Source: Ruegeria sp. PrR005 (GTDB lineage Bacteria > Pseudomonadota > Alphaproteobacteria > Rhodobacterales > Rhodobacteraceae). Taken from it: DNA of 64,000 bases. Position 1 is the stretch's first letter. Every line of letters starts with the position of its first letter. The position numbers and the translations under genes are program-made. Positions 46,151 to 55,515 of this stretch are shown one piece after another. The stretch is from contig NZ_JAAGOX010000011.1 in assembly GCF_010500245.1 (NCBI RefSeq), positions 642,639 through 706,638 of the forward strand. The letters are read 5' to 3'. The notes beneath the pieces are model-generated. The model was not told the origin of the DNA. It saw only the letters and a list, made by a program, of their open reading frames with translations, and searched no databases.

Positions 46151-46768
46151 TCAGCCCGGCTGGTTCAGCTTGGCGTTGTTGGCGGCCAACCCTTTTTGCA
46201 GGTCGGCGTCGTCCTGCTCGTAATACGTATTCGTCACCGCGCCCGAGAGCGAACCGAACTGATCGGCCAGTTTGGTCGGTTGAAAGGTCACCTTGATGTC
46301 GCCGAACCCCGGAATCTGCTGCAACAGCTGCGCGGTATAATTGGCGCAATAGGCCCCCGGCACCGGCCCCATCTGGCGCGCCAGACGATAGGCGGCCTCG
46401 GCCTGTTCCGGGGTCACTTCCAGCTCTTGCACCACGACATGATGGGTCTCGCGGGCATGCGATCCACGATAGGCACGTTCGACAGCGGGGGTGATACCGA
46501 ACAGGACATCGTTCTGTTCCGGCACGATATCGGCCCAGAACGATCCCGCCGGATCAAAGATCACCCGCTCGCTGGCATTGATCATCAGCGACGTATGCGC
46601 CCCCGCGCCCGAGCGGTTGTTGACCATGGTGTAAAGCGTCAGCTTCGCCGGTCCCGGCTCGCGATAGCGCACGGCCGCCACGGTTGCATCATCGGCAAAG
46701 GGCGCACTCTGGCGCGTACAGGCCGCCGTACCGGCCGCCAGCGCGCAGACAATCAATACTGCTTTCAC
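46151..46768 (-). CDS. Putative lipoprotein, possible papain-like fold
   Basis: The 205-residue protein has a lipoprotein signal (MKAVLIVCALAAGTAACTRQ, Cys17). The mature part contains GAGAHTSLMINASERVIFDP, THHVVVQELEVTPEQAEAAY and GAYCANYTAQLLQQIPGF. The order His, then Cys, within short conserved-looking blocks is reminiscent of circularly permuted NlpC/P60 (LRAT-like) proteins, but this is inference. The GTG start has GGGAG six bases upstream. Confidence 0.75.
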   Translation of the reverse strand: MKAVLIVCALAAGTAACTRQSAPFADDATVAAVRYREPGPAKLTLYTMVNNRSGAGAHTSLMINASERVIFDPAGSFWADIVPEQNDVLFGITPAVERAYRGSHARETHHVVVQELEVTPEQAEAAYRLARQMGPVPGAYCANYTAQLLQQIPGFGDIKVTFQPTKLADQFGSLSGAVTNTYYEQDDADLQKGLAANNAKLNQPG

Positions 46769-46785
46769 GGAAGGCTCCCGCCGGA

Positions 46786-46920
46786 TCAGGAGGTGAAGAC
46801 TGCCATGAACAGCAGAATGAACAAAATCACCCAGACCACACGGATGGTGAACTTGATGAACCCTTCAAAGGTCTGGGTCTGGGTGGTGATGTCCATCGAA
46901 CCGGGTTTGAAATCAGCCAT
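46786..46920 (-). CDS. aa3-type cytochrome c oxidase subunit IV
   Basis: The 44-residue protein MADFKPGSMDITTQTQTFEG ends in one membrane helix (about 23-42, VVWVILFILLFMAVFT). The MADxKxGSMDITxQxxTFxGF start is the hallmark of the tiny subunit IV of alphaproteobacterial aa3 oxidase (as in Paracoccus and Rhodobacter). AGGAAG lies upstream of the ATG. No other oxidase gene is nearby. Confidence 0.85.
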   Translation of the reverse strand: MADFKPGSMDITTQTQTFEGFIKFTIRVVWVILFILLFMAVFTS

Positions 46921-46982
46921 AGTGGTCTTCCTATTCGCGTGTTTTTCGCTGGATAACGGATTCTCGCCGCCCTGTCACGACG

Positions 46983-47543
46983 TCATTCGCGCGCAGGCAG
47001 GGCAAGATCGAAAGGTGTGCATTGCGGGTAACCATAGCCCCAGCGCCAGGGCAGCCCGGAACAGGGGCCGCCACCGAACCGCACCGCCATGTACATCGCG
47101 TCGGCAATCGTGCCATAGGCGCGGCGCACCGTCTCGGGCGTGGTGTCATAGCGGATGGCAAGCGCCTCCAGATGGCTTTCGCCCGTCTCGCGCACGCAGG
47201 ACCGCAATTCCTCGTCCGCCTGCACCCGGGCGTCATAGCTGGCCTCGGCGTCCTCCGCCCCGCCGCCGTCGTGATAGGCGCGGTCATGGATGATGCAGCA
47301 GGCCTCCCACGGCGGGACATCGCCCTGCGCCGCAGCAAAATCGGGAAAGGTCTCGGCAACCAGCGTCCACCCGGCACTCAATCCACCCGAGCAGCCATCG
47401 GTGGTAAACGGCGCCAGCACGGCCTCGCCGCGCACCGCCATAAATGACCGATGCGCGGGCAGTTCGACCACCCGCCCGATATCCTGCGCCGCCACGGGCC
47501 CCGCGACAAGCAGGCAGCCGATCACAAGGTTACGGGCTCTCAT
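46983..47543 (-). CDS. Secreted phospholipase A2-like protein
   Basis: This 186-residue exported protein has a signal peptide (MRARNLVIGCLLVAGPVAA). The mature part holds DGCSGG (about 49-54), then WEACCIIHDRAYHDGGG, with C82, C83, H86, D87 and Y90. This reproduces the CCxxHDxxY active-site helix of phospholipase A2, where His-Asp is the catalytic dyad. Several other cysteines could form disulfides. The ATG at 47543 has GAAGGAG seven bases upstream. It overlaps the end of the glycerophosphodiester phosphodiesterase gene, suggesting a phospholipid-breakdown unit. Confidence 0.78.
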   Translation of the reverse strand: MRARNLVIGCLLVAGPVAAQDIGRVVELPAHRSFMAVRGEAVLAPFTTDGCSGGLSAGWTLVAETFPDFAAAQGDVPPWEACCIIHDRAYHDGGGAEDAEASYDARVQADEELRSCVRETGESHLEALAIRYDTTPETVRRAYGTIADAMYMAVRFGGGPCSGLPWRWGYGYPQCTPFDLALPARE

Positions 47544-49368
47544 CGCGATACTCCTTCGCATCCGCCTCCCAGCCCATTTCCTGGGTCAGCCACAACAGCA
47601 CCCGTTCCGCCGGGTTCAGCGTCGCCCGCACCTCCAGCACCTCGCGCGCCATGGCCGGTTCGTCGGTGATCAGCCCATCGACCCCAAGCGAGATCATCTT
47701 GGACATCAAGAGCGGCTCGTTGACGGTCCAGACATAGATCTCCTTGCCCGCCGCATGCACCGCGCGCACCAGCGACGGGCGCAGACTGGCGGTGCTGACG
47801 GCGATGAAATCGCCCTCCAACCCGGCAAGATCGCCCACCGCAGTGGCGGCCAGAACCCCGGTGCGCCACTTGGGGCGCAGCGCCCGCATCTTCTGAACCG
47901 CCGGGTACTTCAGCGACATGGTGGCGATCTGGTCCTGCATCCCCAGTTCCTCGACCAGGGCAATGACCCGGTTTTCCAGATCCACATCGTGTCCGTAGTA
48001 CTTCAGTTCGATCAGTACCCGGGACTTGTCCCGGGCCGCTTCCAGCACTGCTCGCAGGGTCGGCGTCCGCTCGACCGAATACTCCGGCGCGTACCAGCCG
48101 CCGATGTCTATGGCTTCCAGATCCTGCATCGTGGCATCCCAGATCTTGGTCGGCACGCCCGCCAGCTTCATGAAATCGCTGTCATGCATCACCACGATCT
48201 CGCCATCGGCGGTTTCCTGCACGTCGATCTCGACCCAGTCGGCCCCGTCCTCGATCGCCTTCACGATCGAGGCCATGGTGTTTTCCGGCCGCGCCCCCGC
48301 CGCGCCCCGGTGGCCGATGACGGCCACATCGTCCTCGGCGCTCAACTGCGTCAACAACCCGTCGCTGACCCAGGCGCCGATCCCCAAGGCGACCGCCGCG
48401 ATACCCGCAGCCCCGAACAGGCGCCCGCGCAGACCCACGCGCGCCGAAGGCGACGGAACCGTCGCCGTCCCGCCATAGAACCCGTCCAGAACCTTGGCCA
48501 GCGCCCCCAGACCAATCGCCGACAGCACCAGAACGGCCAGCGCCCAGAGGCCCAGCACCAGCACGATCAGGATCAGGGCCCGGCGCAAGCCGCCTTCGGC
48601 CGGGATCGGGATCACGGCCATCGCCAGATTGGCCACAGCGGCGATACCGGCGGCAATGGCGATACGGATCGCCACCCAGATCACCAGTTCGATCTTCAGC
48701 CCGGTCCGGCGCGCGCCCATCCGGCGGGTGCTTTCGGCAAAGACTTCGCGCGGGCGCATCCCTTCGAACAGAACCAGATGCAGCGCCAGCGCCCAGCCCG
48801 ACAGGCGCAGGATCAGCGCACCGGCCAGCAGCAGCACGATCAGCCCGATCAGCACCACCGCCACCCAGAACTCGGGCGGATGAAAGGTCAGGTAATAGTT
48901 GATGTCATAGTCGGTCAGTTTCCACCACGCGACCAGCCCCGCCAGCGCCGCAAATGGCGCGATCAGCAGCAAGAGCCGCAGGATGAACAGAACCGCAAAG
49001 CTCAAGAGCGCGCGTAACCGGCGAAGCACCAGCGCAAAGGCCGCGCTGCCGGTGCGCCAGACATCGGACTCGGGGCTTCGCAGGCTGGCCGCCATGACCG
49101 AAAAGCTCAGCACCTCGGCCACCAGCAATATGCTGAGAACAGCCAGAGTGGCCGCAAACCCCAAGGGTGACAGGATGAACCGCGCGATGTCCTGATCAGT
49201 CAGCGCCGACTGGTTCGACAGGGCGACGGCAAGGTTCACCAGCCCTGCCAGCGACGGGGCGATCAGCGCCAGCGCCAACAGGCGCAGGGCGGCGTAAAGC
49301 GGCACGAAAAGCCCCCGTCTGGACCAGGACTGGCGCCAGGCCGAAGCGACGTTTGAAAGATGCGACAA
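47530..49368 (-). CDS. Membrane-anchored glycerophosphodiester phosphodiesterase
   Basis: This 612-residue protein has an N-terminal ~330-residue membrane region of about seven helices and a C-terminal GDPD domain (about 345-590). The catalytic motifs are VIGHRGAAGARPENTMAS, EIDVQETADGEIVVMHD and WTVNEP, with His-Arg and Glu-Asp metal ligands. It releases glycerol-3-phosphate from glycerophosphodiesters. The TTG start has AGGAG eight bases upstream. It is coupled to the phospholipase A2-like gene downstream. Confidence 0.9.
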   Translation of the reverse strand: MSHLSNVASAWRQSWSRRGLFVPLYAALRLLALALIAPSLAGLVNLAVALSNQSALTDQDIARFILSPLGFAATLAVLSILLVAEVLSFSVMAASLRSPESDVWRTGSAAFALVLRRLRALLSFAVLFILRLLLLIAPFAALAGLVAWWKLTDYDINYYLTFHPPEFWVAVVLIGLIVLLLAGALILRLSGWALALHLVLFEGMRPREVFAESTRRMGARRTGLKIELVIWVAIRIAIAAGIAAVANLAMAVIPIPAEGGLRRALILIVLVLGLWALAVLVLSAIGLGALAKVLDGFYGGTATVPSPSARVGLRGRLFGAAGIAAVALGIGAWVSDGLLTQLSAEDDVAVIGHRGAAGARPENTMASIVKAIEDGADWVEIDVQETADGEIVVMHDSDFMKLAGVPTKIWDATMQDLEAIDIGGWYAPEYSVERTPTLRAVLEAARDKSRVLIELKYYGHDVDLENRVIALVEELGMQDQIATMSLKYPAVQKMRALRPKWRTGVLAATAVGDLAGLEGDFIAVSTASLRPSLVRAVHAAGKEIYVWTVNEPLLMSKMISLGVDGLITDEPAMAREVLEVRATLNPAERVLLWLTQEMGWEADAKEYRDESP

Positions 49369-49426
49369 GGTTCAAACTCCTGCGAGAATGCAGGTATTGA
49401 ACGGCGCAACTGCCCATCTGGCAAGC

Positions 49427-49885
49427 TTATTCCGGCTTGCTCTCCAGATCCGCCGCCAGACGAAAGCCGATGCGATGCGCCGGTTCGTCCCGCGCCACCG
49501 CCAGCATCGCGCGCAGCGTCACGTTCAACTGGCTGACATGCTGCACCAGCTGGGTCCGCGCGCCGGTCTCGTCGACGCCATAGAAGGTCACGATATCGGG
49601 ATCGAAATACCCCATGCCCTGAATTCGCAGAATGCCCGCCCCGCCACCGACAAAGCCCATGGCGACCTCTTGCGTGGCGTCGAGCTGCTTTTCAAAGTTC
49701 TGGATATAGATGATCAGCCGCTCATAGGCCCATTGCGCCGGGCTCTTGCCGGTCGTGGGGCGTTGCAACGTCTCGGGCACCACGGGTTCGAATGGCTCGC
49801 TGTCCGGGTCCGCATGCACCTCGTGACAGCGCGGCATCGCATCGGCCTCGGCATATTCGGCCGACGTTTCGATCTTGTTTTCCAT
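49427..49885 (-). CDS. Conserved hypothetical protein (DUF6173-like)
   Basis: The 152-residue soluble protein starts MENKIETSAEYAEADAMPRC. It has KSPAQWAYERLIIYIQNFEKQLDATQEVAMGFVGGGAGILRIQGMGYFDPDIVTFYG and ends with HRIGFRLAADLESKPE. The QWAYERL block and glycine-rich strand look like the DUF6173 family (moderately sure). No function is known. It lies between the metallo-hydrolase gene and the phosphodiesterase gene, all on the minus strand. Confidence 0.7.
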   Translation of the reverse strand: MENKIETSAEYAEADAMPRCHEVHADPDSEPFEPVVPETLQRPTTGKSPAQWAYERLIIYIQNFEKQLDATQEVAMGFVGGGAGILRIQGMGYFDPDIVTFYGVDETGARTQLVQHVSQLNVTLRAMLAVARDEPAHRIGFRLAADLESKPE

Positions 49886-49888
49886 CTC

Positions 49889-50935
49889 TCACCCCTTGCG
49901 CTGGTAGAGCCAGGCCCCGTCCGCGCGGCGGGTCCGGATCACGTCCCCAGTATGGTAGAGATGGTTCACATGCGCCACCGCTTCAACCAGCGCCAGCCCG
50001 TATTCGCCTTCGCCGATGGTCCGTTTGAAGAGCGGAGCAAAGCATTCGGACGCCGCCTTGGGCGTGTCCAGATGGTTCAACAGCCGCGTCAGCGCGCCAT
50101 GATGATTGTCGATCAACTGCCGCATCCGGATCGGCAGACCGGTAAAGGGCAGCTTGTGCCCGCCCAGCGCCAGATGCTCAGGCCGGGCCAGCGGCGCCAG
50201 CCGCTCGCAGGTTTCCAGCCAGTCGGCCAGCGGGTCGGCCAGCGGCTCGGTGGCATAGACCCCGATATTGGGGCTGATCGAGCTGAGGATCTGGTCGCCG
50301 GTGATCACCAGATTGTCGTCTCGGCTCCAGAAGGTCGCATGTTCGGGTGCATGGCCATTGCCCATATGCACGTCCCAATCGCGCCCGCCCATGCGGAACA
50401 CGTCACCCTGCTTGATCCGGGTGAACCCCAGGGGCATCGGATAGACCATGTCGGCAAAGTTGAACGGCCGCTCGGCCATCCGCTTGGCCAGCACCTCGGG
50501 CGCCATGCCTGCGCTGCGGTAATAATCGAGCGTTTCCTCGGGCCAGGTCTCCTGCACATCAAGCGTCAGCATCCGCGCAAACAGCCAGGCGGTGCGGGTG
50601 GTGACCAGCTCGGCACCCAGTTCCGACTGGAACCAGCCTACATTGCCCATGTGATCGGGGTGATGATGGGTCGCCACCACCCGGCGCACGGGTTTGCCCG
50701 CCAGCGGACCGTCGATCAGCGTCTGCCAGATGGCGCGGGTCTTCTTTGACGAAAACCCGGTGTCGATCACCGTCCAGCCATCGCCGTCATCCAGTGCATA
50801 GACGTTCACATGGTCCAGCTTCATCGGCAGCGGCAGCCGCATCCACAACACGCCCTCGGCGATCTCTATCGCCGCGCCATGCGCGGGCGGCTCATCCCAC
50901 GGGTAACGCATCGCCAGCCCCGGCGCCCGGTCCAT
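49889..50935 (-). CDS. MBL-fold metallo-hydrolase
   Basis: This 348-residue beta-lactamase-fold hydrolase has the zinc-binding motif TVIDTGFSSKKT and VATHHHPDHMGNVGW (HxHxDH). A later HAPEHATFW and ITGDQILSSISPNIG provide the third and fourth ligands. It is related to glyoxalase II-like or thioester hydrolases. The ATG overlaps the acyl-CoA dehydrogenase stop by one base, so the pair forms an operon. A role in hydrolysing an acyl-CoA or related intermediate is inference. Confidence 0.87.
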   Translation of the reverse strand: MDRAPGLAMRYPWDEPPAHGAAIEIAEGVLWMRLPLPMKLDHVNVYALDDGDGWTVIDTGFSSKKTRAIWQTLIDGPLAGKPVRRVVATHHHPDHMGNVGWFQSELGAELVTTRTAWLFARMLTLDVQETWPEETLDYYRSAGMAPEVLAKRMAERPFNFADMVYPMPLGFTRIKQGDVFRMGGRDWDVHMGNGHAPEHATFWSRDDNLVITGDQILSSISPNIGVYATEPLADPLADWLETCERLAPLARPEHLALGGHKLPFTGLPIRMRQLIDNHHGALTRLLNHLDTPKAASECFAPLFKRTIGEGEYGLALVEAVAHVNHLYHTGDVIRTRRADGAWLYQRKG

Positions 50936-52638
50936 CACGCCGCCAGTTCGTCGAGGTCGAGCGCATAGAGATCGCCCGCGCCGTTGCGCGCCTGCACCAG
51001 CAGGCTGTCATGCTCGGGCAGCAGCGCGTTGATGTAGAACCGCGCCAGCTTCTCGCGCGCGCCGCCCTTGTCGGCCAGCGCTGCGGCCAGATAGAAATGC
51101 GCGCCCAGAACCCGGGCAAAGGCCCGCAGATAGGGTACCGCACCGGCAAAGCGTTCGGTCATGTCGCCCTGGCCCACCAGCCATTCGGTGGCCTCGCGCA
51201 GGGTTTCGCTGGCCTCCCAGACCGGCCCGGCCAGTTCCGGCAGTTGCGCGCGGGCGCCTTCGGCATGCGCCTCGATCTCGTCGAGCAGCCGGGATGCCGC
51301 CTCGCCCCCATCCATCATCTTGCGCGCGACAAGGTCCATCGCCTGAATGCCGTTGGTGCCTTCGTAAATCGCGGTCACCCGCACATCGCGATAGAATTGC
51401 GCGGCCCCCGTTTCCTCGATGAAGCCCATGCCGCCATGCACCTGCACCCCGGTTTCCGAGACCGAGATCCCGGTATCGGTGCCGAACGCCTTGGCAATCG
51501 GCGTCAGAAAGGCGGCGCGCGCCTTCCATTCGGCCGATCCGGTGGCATTGCCCATGTCAATGGCGACGGCACAGGCCATGAGGATGGCGCGGGCGGCAAA
51601 GACATCGGCCTTCATGCTCATCAGCATCCGGCGCACATCGGCATGATCGACGATGGTGCCCGAGGCCGACTTGCCCTGCTTGCGCTCCATCGCATAGGCC
51701 AGCGCATGCTGCCAGGCGGCCTCGGCCACGCCGACACCCTGCCCGCCCACACCCAGACGCGCGTTGTTCATCATGGTGAACATGGCCGCCATGCCGCCAT
51801 GTTCCTCGCCCACCAGCCAGCCGGTTGCTCCGTCATATTGCATCACGCAGGTCGGAGAGCCGTGCAGGCCCATCTTGTGCTCCAGCGACACCACCTTGAG
51901 GCTGTTGGCCACGCCCGCATTGCCATTCTCATCCGGCAGGTTGCGCGGCACCAGAAACAGCGAAATGCCTTTGGTCCCCGGCACCCCATCGGGCAGCCGT
52001 GCCAGCACCAGGTGGCAGACATTGTCACAGAAATCGTTGTCGCCCCAGCTGATGAAGATCTTCTGCCCGGTGACCGCATAGGTGCCATCGCCATTGGGCT
52101 CGGCCTTTGAACTCAGCGCGCCCACATCCGACCCGGCCTGCGGTTCGGTCAGGTTCATCGTGCCCGACCACTCGCCCGAGATCAGCTTGGGCAGGTAGAG
52201 TTCCTTGATCGCGTCGCTGGCATGATGCTCCAGCGCCTCGATCTGGCCCTGGCTCATCAGCGGCGCCAGTTGCAGCGACAGGCAGGCACCGCTCATCATC
52301 TCGTTCACCGCCGTCGTCACCGTCATCGGCAAGCCCATGCCGCCATGCTCGGGATTGCCGCTCATGCCGATCCAGCCGCCTTCGGATATGGCCTTCCAGC
52401 CATCGGCGAAGCCGGGCGAGGTGCGCAGCACCCCGTTTTCCAGCCGCGCTGGGTTCAGGTCGCCGCCCCGCTGCAAGGGCGCCATCACCTCGTCACACAT
52501 CCGGCCCGCCTCGGTCAGGATCGCCTCGACCATATCCGCGCCCGCCTCGGCAAAGGTCTCGGTGGCGCAGACCCGGTCATAGCCCACGACGTGATTGAGC
52601 AGGAAGGTATAGTCGGTTACGGGCGAACGGTACGGCAT
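50935..52638 (-). CDS. Acyl-CoA dehydrogenase, DmdC-type
   Basis: This 567-residue flavoprotein carries the acyl-CoA dehydrogenase core: MNLTEPQAGSDVGAL, KIFISWGDND, LEHKMGLHGSPTCVMQYDGATGWLVGEEHGGM and GIQAMDLVARKMM. The extra C-terminal domain and the MPYRSPVTDYTFLLNHVVG start match the DmdC/large bacterial dehydrogenase group, some of which oxidise 3-methylmercaptopropionyl-CoA from DMSP. Substrate specificity cannot be told from sequence. The ATG at 52638 is preferred over a longer frame. Confidence 0.9.
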   Translation of the reverse strand: MPYRSPVTDYTFLLNHVVGYDRVCATETFAEAGADMVEAILTEAGRMCDEVMAPLQRGGDLNPARLENGVLRTSPGFADGWKAISEGGWIGMSGNPEHGGMGLPMTVTTAVNEMMSGACLSLQLAPLMSQGQIEALEHHASDAIKELYLPKLISGEWSGTMNLTEPQAGSDVGALSSKAEPNGDGTYAVTGQKIFISWGDNDFCDNVCHLVLARLPDGVPGTKGISLFLVPRNLPDENGNAGVANSLKVVSLEHKMGLHGSPTCVMQYDGATGWLVGEEHGGMAAMFTMMNNARLGVGGQGVGVAEAAWQHALAYAMERKQGKSASGTIVDHADVRRMLMSMKADVFAARAILMACAVAIDMGNATGSAEWKARAAFLTPIAKAFGTDTGISVSETGVQVHGGMGFIEETGAAQFYRDVRVTAIYEGTNGIQAMDLVARKMMDGGEAASRLLDEIEAHAEGARAQLPELAGPVWEASETLREATEWLVGQGDMTERFAGAVPYLRAFARVLGAHFYLAAALADKGGAREKLARFYINALLPEHDSLLVQARNGAGDLYALDLDELAA

Positions 52639-52761
52639 GGGATCCCCTCGGGTGTTTCGTGTCGGCTTGGCAAGCCGCAGCGGCAACGGTATGTATCAAG
52701 GCTTGTCCGATTACCTATCCAGAGCCGTCTGGCAAGCAACCAAAACGCCGCGTCACCAGCC

Positions 52762-53712
<951 letters not shown>

Positions 53713-53720
53713 GGCGCAGG

Positions 53721-53768
53721 CTGGGGGCCAGCCCCCAGACCCCCGGAGTATTTTCGACCAGAAAGAAG
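53721..53768 (+). repeat. Dispersed 3'-end hairpin element, copy D
   Basis: CTGGGGG (53721-53727) with CCCCCAG (53732-53738) forms a hairpin directly followed by the tail ACCCCCGGAGTATTTT and CGACCAGAAAGAAG (53739-53768). The second hairpin seen in copies A-C is absent. It lies between the convergent Sua5 and YbaK-domain genes. Confidence 0.72.
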
Positions 53769-53776
53769 CAGCAGGC

Positions 53777-54307
53777 TCAGTCGAGCCAGGTAATCTCGCA
53801 GCCGATGCGGTCGAGGAAAGTGAGCAGATCGCCACGCGCCATGGCGATGGTACGGTCGTTGACCAGCGGGTGCATATAGATCACCTCGGCCTGCTGCGCC
53901 GCCCTGTCCATGAAAAAGCGCACCCCCTGCGGGACGCCGGTGATCATCGCCATCGGGCTGACCGCGCCGGGCCGGATACCGAGGTTCTCCAACAGCCGGT
54001 CGGCCGAACCAAAGGACAGGTTGCCCACCCCCAGCGCACCGCCCAGCGCCTTGAGGTCGATCTCGCGATCCTGCTCCAGCGTCACCAGATAGTTGCGCTT
54101 TTTCTTGTCGCGCAGATAGAGGTTCTTGATCCTGAGCGCATTTTCTCCGGGCACCATCAGCTGATCTTCGATCGCCTTCGAGTCCTCCACCGTGCGCAGG
54201 GGCGGATGTTCGTAGTAGCGATAGGCCAAGCCCCAGTCGTCCAGCCGAGCCAGAAGCGCATCAGATGAAAGCGGCAGCGTATCCTGATAGATCGACGAGG
54301 CATCCAT
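53777..54307 (-). CDS. YbaK/ProX-domain prolyl-tRNA editing protein
   Basis: The 176-residue single-domain protein starts MDASSIYQDTLPLSSDALLAR and has the editing-domain blocks IKNLYLRDKKKRNYLV, LGVGNLSFGSADRLLENLGI, AVSPMAMI and VIYMHPLVNDRTIAM. It resembles the free-standing PrdX/ProX proteins that hydrolyse Ala-tRNA(Pro). The length and position without a synthetase domain agree. Confidence 0.9.
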   Translation of the reverse strand: MDASSIYQDTLPLSSDALLARLDDWGLAYRYYEHPPLRTVEDSKAIEDQLMVPGENALRIKNLYLRDKKKRNYLVTLEQDREIDLKALGGALGVGNLSFGSADRLLENLGIRPGAVSPMAMITGVPQGVRFFMDRAAQQAEVIYMHPLVNDRTIAMARGDLLTFLDRIGCEITWLD

Positions 54308-54367
54308 GCGGGCGGGTCCTTTCTGCGGTCGAACGACCGGCCCTCCCTATCAGGACCAGCGGCAAGT

Positions 54368-55258
54368 TCAACCGCTCCGCCTGCCGGTCTCCAGCCACAT
54401 CCGCTCCTCTGGCGGCAAAAGCGCGTCTGCCCGGTCGCCATAGCGCTGCATGTCGGCGGCGCTCAACCGTCCCTCCCACTTGTTGCCGGTTCCGGTGGAG
54501 AAGAACCGGGCCGGGTCGCGAAACACGCTCTGGAAACCCGGTTCTTCCGATTGCCGCCTGGCATTGGCCTTCATCGTGGAAAAACTGCCTGCGGCGGCGA
54601 GATCGGCAACCGCCTCAGGCGTGACATCGATCCCCAGGATCCGCGCCAGCCGCCGGATCTGCCCGGGAAGGTCACGGCTCAGCTCTGCGTAGTGCAAGAA
54701 GTGAATATTGGGCAGATCACGAAACGCCCAGAACGACTGGAAATGATGAACGACCGAGGCCAGCGTCAGGTCGTCGGTGCCGGTCGGGGTTGCGGGGAAA
54801 TCGACGAACCGCGCAAACGCCTCGCTGACCGTTCCCTCGACCATGTAGGACAGCCAATCGTCCTTCATGTTCAACACATGGTCGCGAAAGGAGAAATGCA
54901 CATCGACCGGGTGCCGGTGAACGACCAGATAGACGGCGTGCGGATCGTAGGTGATCCCGTCCAGCGGCGTATGGGTCTTGATGCAGCGTCGGTGCTCCTG
55001 CGCCTCCAGTAGCGCGACCTGCGCCGCCCTGTCGCGAAACCCGCAATCAAGCCAGGGCGATACGCTGTTGTTATAGACCGCAGGATCGGCCTGCCCCGTC
55101 AGCAGCATGCGCACCAGGGTCTGGGTCCAGGTGGTGCCGCATTTGGGCGGGGTGCAGACGAATATGTCATCGGCCCGAATAGTGAAATCGGCCCACACGT
55201 CGGTGTTGGTGACCGGCCCGACATAGTCGGCCACCCTCTCTGGCATCATCCGGTTCAT
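54368..55258 (-). CDS. Sulfotransferase family protein
   Basis: The 296-residue protein has the 5'-phosphosulfate loop TPPKCGTTWTQTLVRM and the 3'-phosphate motif LVVHRHPVDVHFSFRDHVLN of PAPS-dependent cytosolic-type sulfotransferases, with a plausible catalytic His in IKTHTPLD. The C-terminal FSTGTGNKWEGRLS resembles the RxGxxGxWK motif. The ATG at 55258 has GAGGGGG seven bases upstream. The acceptor substrate is unknown. No signal peptide. Confidence 0.87.
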   Translation of the reverse strand: MNRMMPERVADYVGPVTNTDVWADFTIRADDIFVCTPPKCGTTWTQTLVRMLLTGQADPAVYNNSVSPWLDCGFRDRAAQVALLEAQEHRRCIKTHTPLDGITYDPHAVYLVVHRHPVDVHFSFRDHVLNMKDDWLSYMVEGTVSEAFARFVDFPATPTGTDDLTLASVVHHFQSFWAFRDLPNIHFLHYAELSRDLPGQIRRLARILGIDVTPEAVADLAAAGSFSTMKANARRQSEEPGFQSVFRDPARFFSTGTGNKWEGRLSAADMQRYGDRADALLPPEERMWLETGRRSG

Positions 55259-55370
55259 CGCGCACCCCCTCTGCACGTCGATCCTGCGCGATAGATTACC
55301 CCAAAACCGGCCATAAAAACAGCGCCGGACTTGACTCGCCCGCCATACGCGGTTACTTGCCCCCGAACAT

Positions 55371-55392
55371 CCGGAAGCGTCAGACCTTCCGG
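55371..55392. other. Hairpin in the ffh upstream region
   Basis: CCGGAAG (55371-55377) and CTTCCGG (55386-55392) form a 7-bp stem with an 8-nt loop. There is no T-tract, and the sequence does not carry the conserved SRP RNA tetraloop region, so its meaning is open. Confidence 0.3.
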
Positions 55393-55515
55393 TCCCTTGA
55401 TATGTTCAGGGATCGCCCTCCACCAGCGTGTTACGCCCGTGGAGGCGATTGTGTATTGAACCATCGCTTCCTACCTTGGGGGCGCGACCGCAACAGGCAA
55501 AGGAGCCGGAGAGTC

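Noticed and set aside
55262..55515. SRP (4.5S) RNA gene upstream of ffh
   Set aside because: A hairpin is present, but the conserved GGUCAGG...GGAAGCAGCC core was not found.
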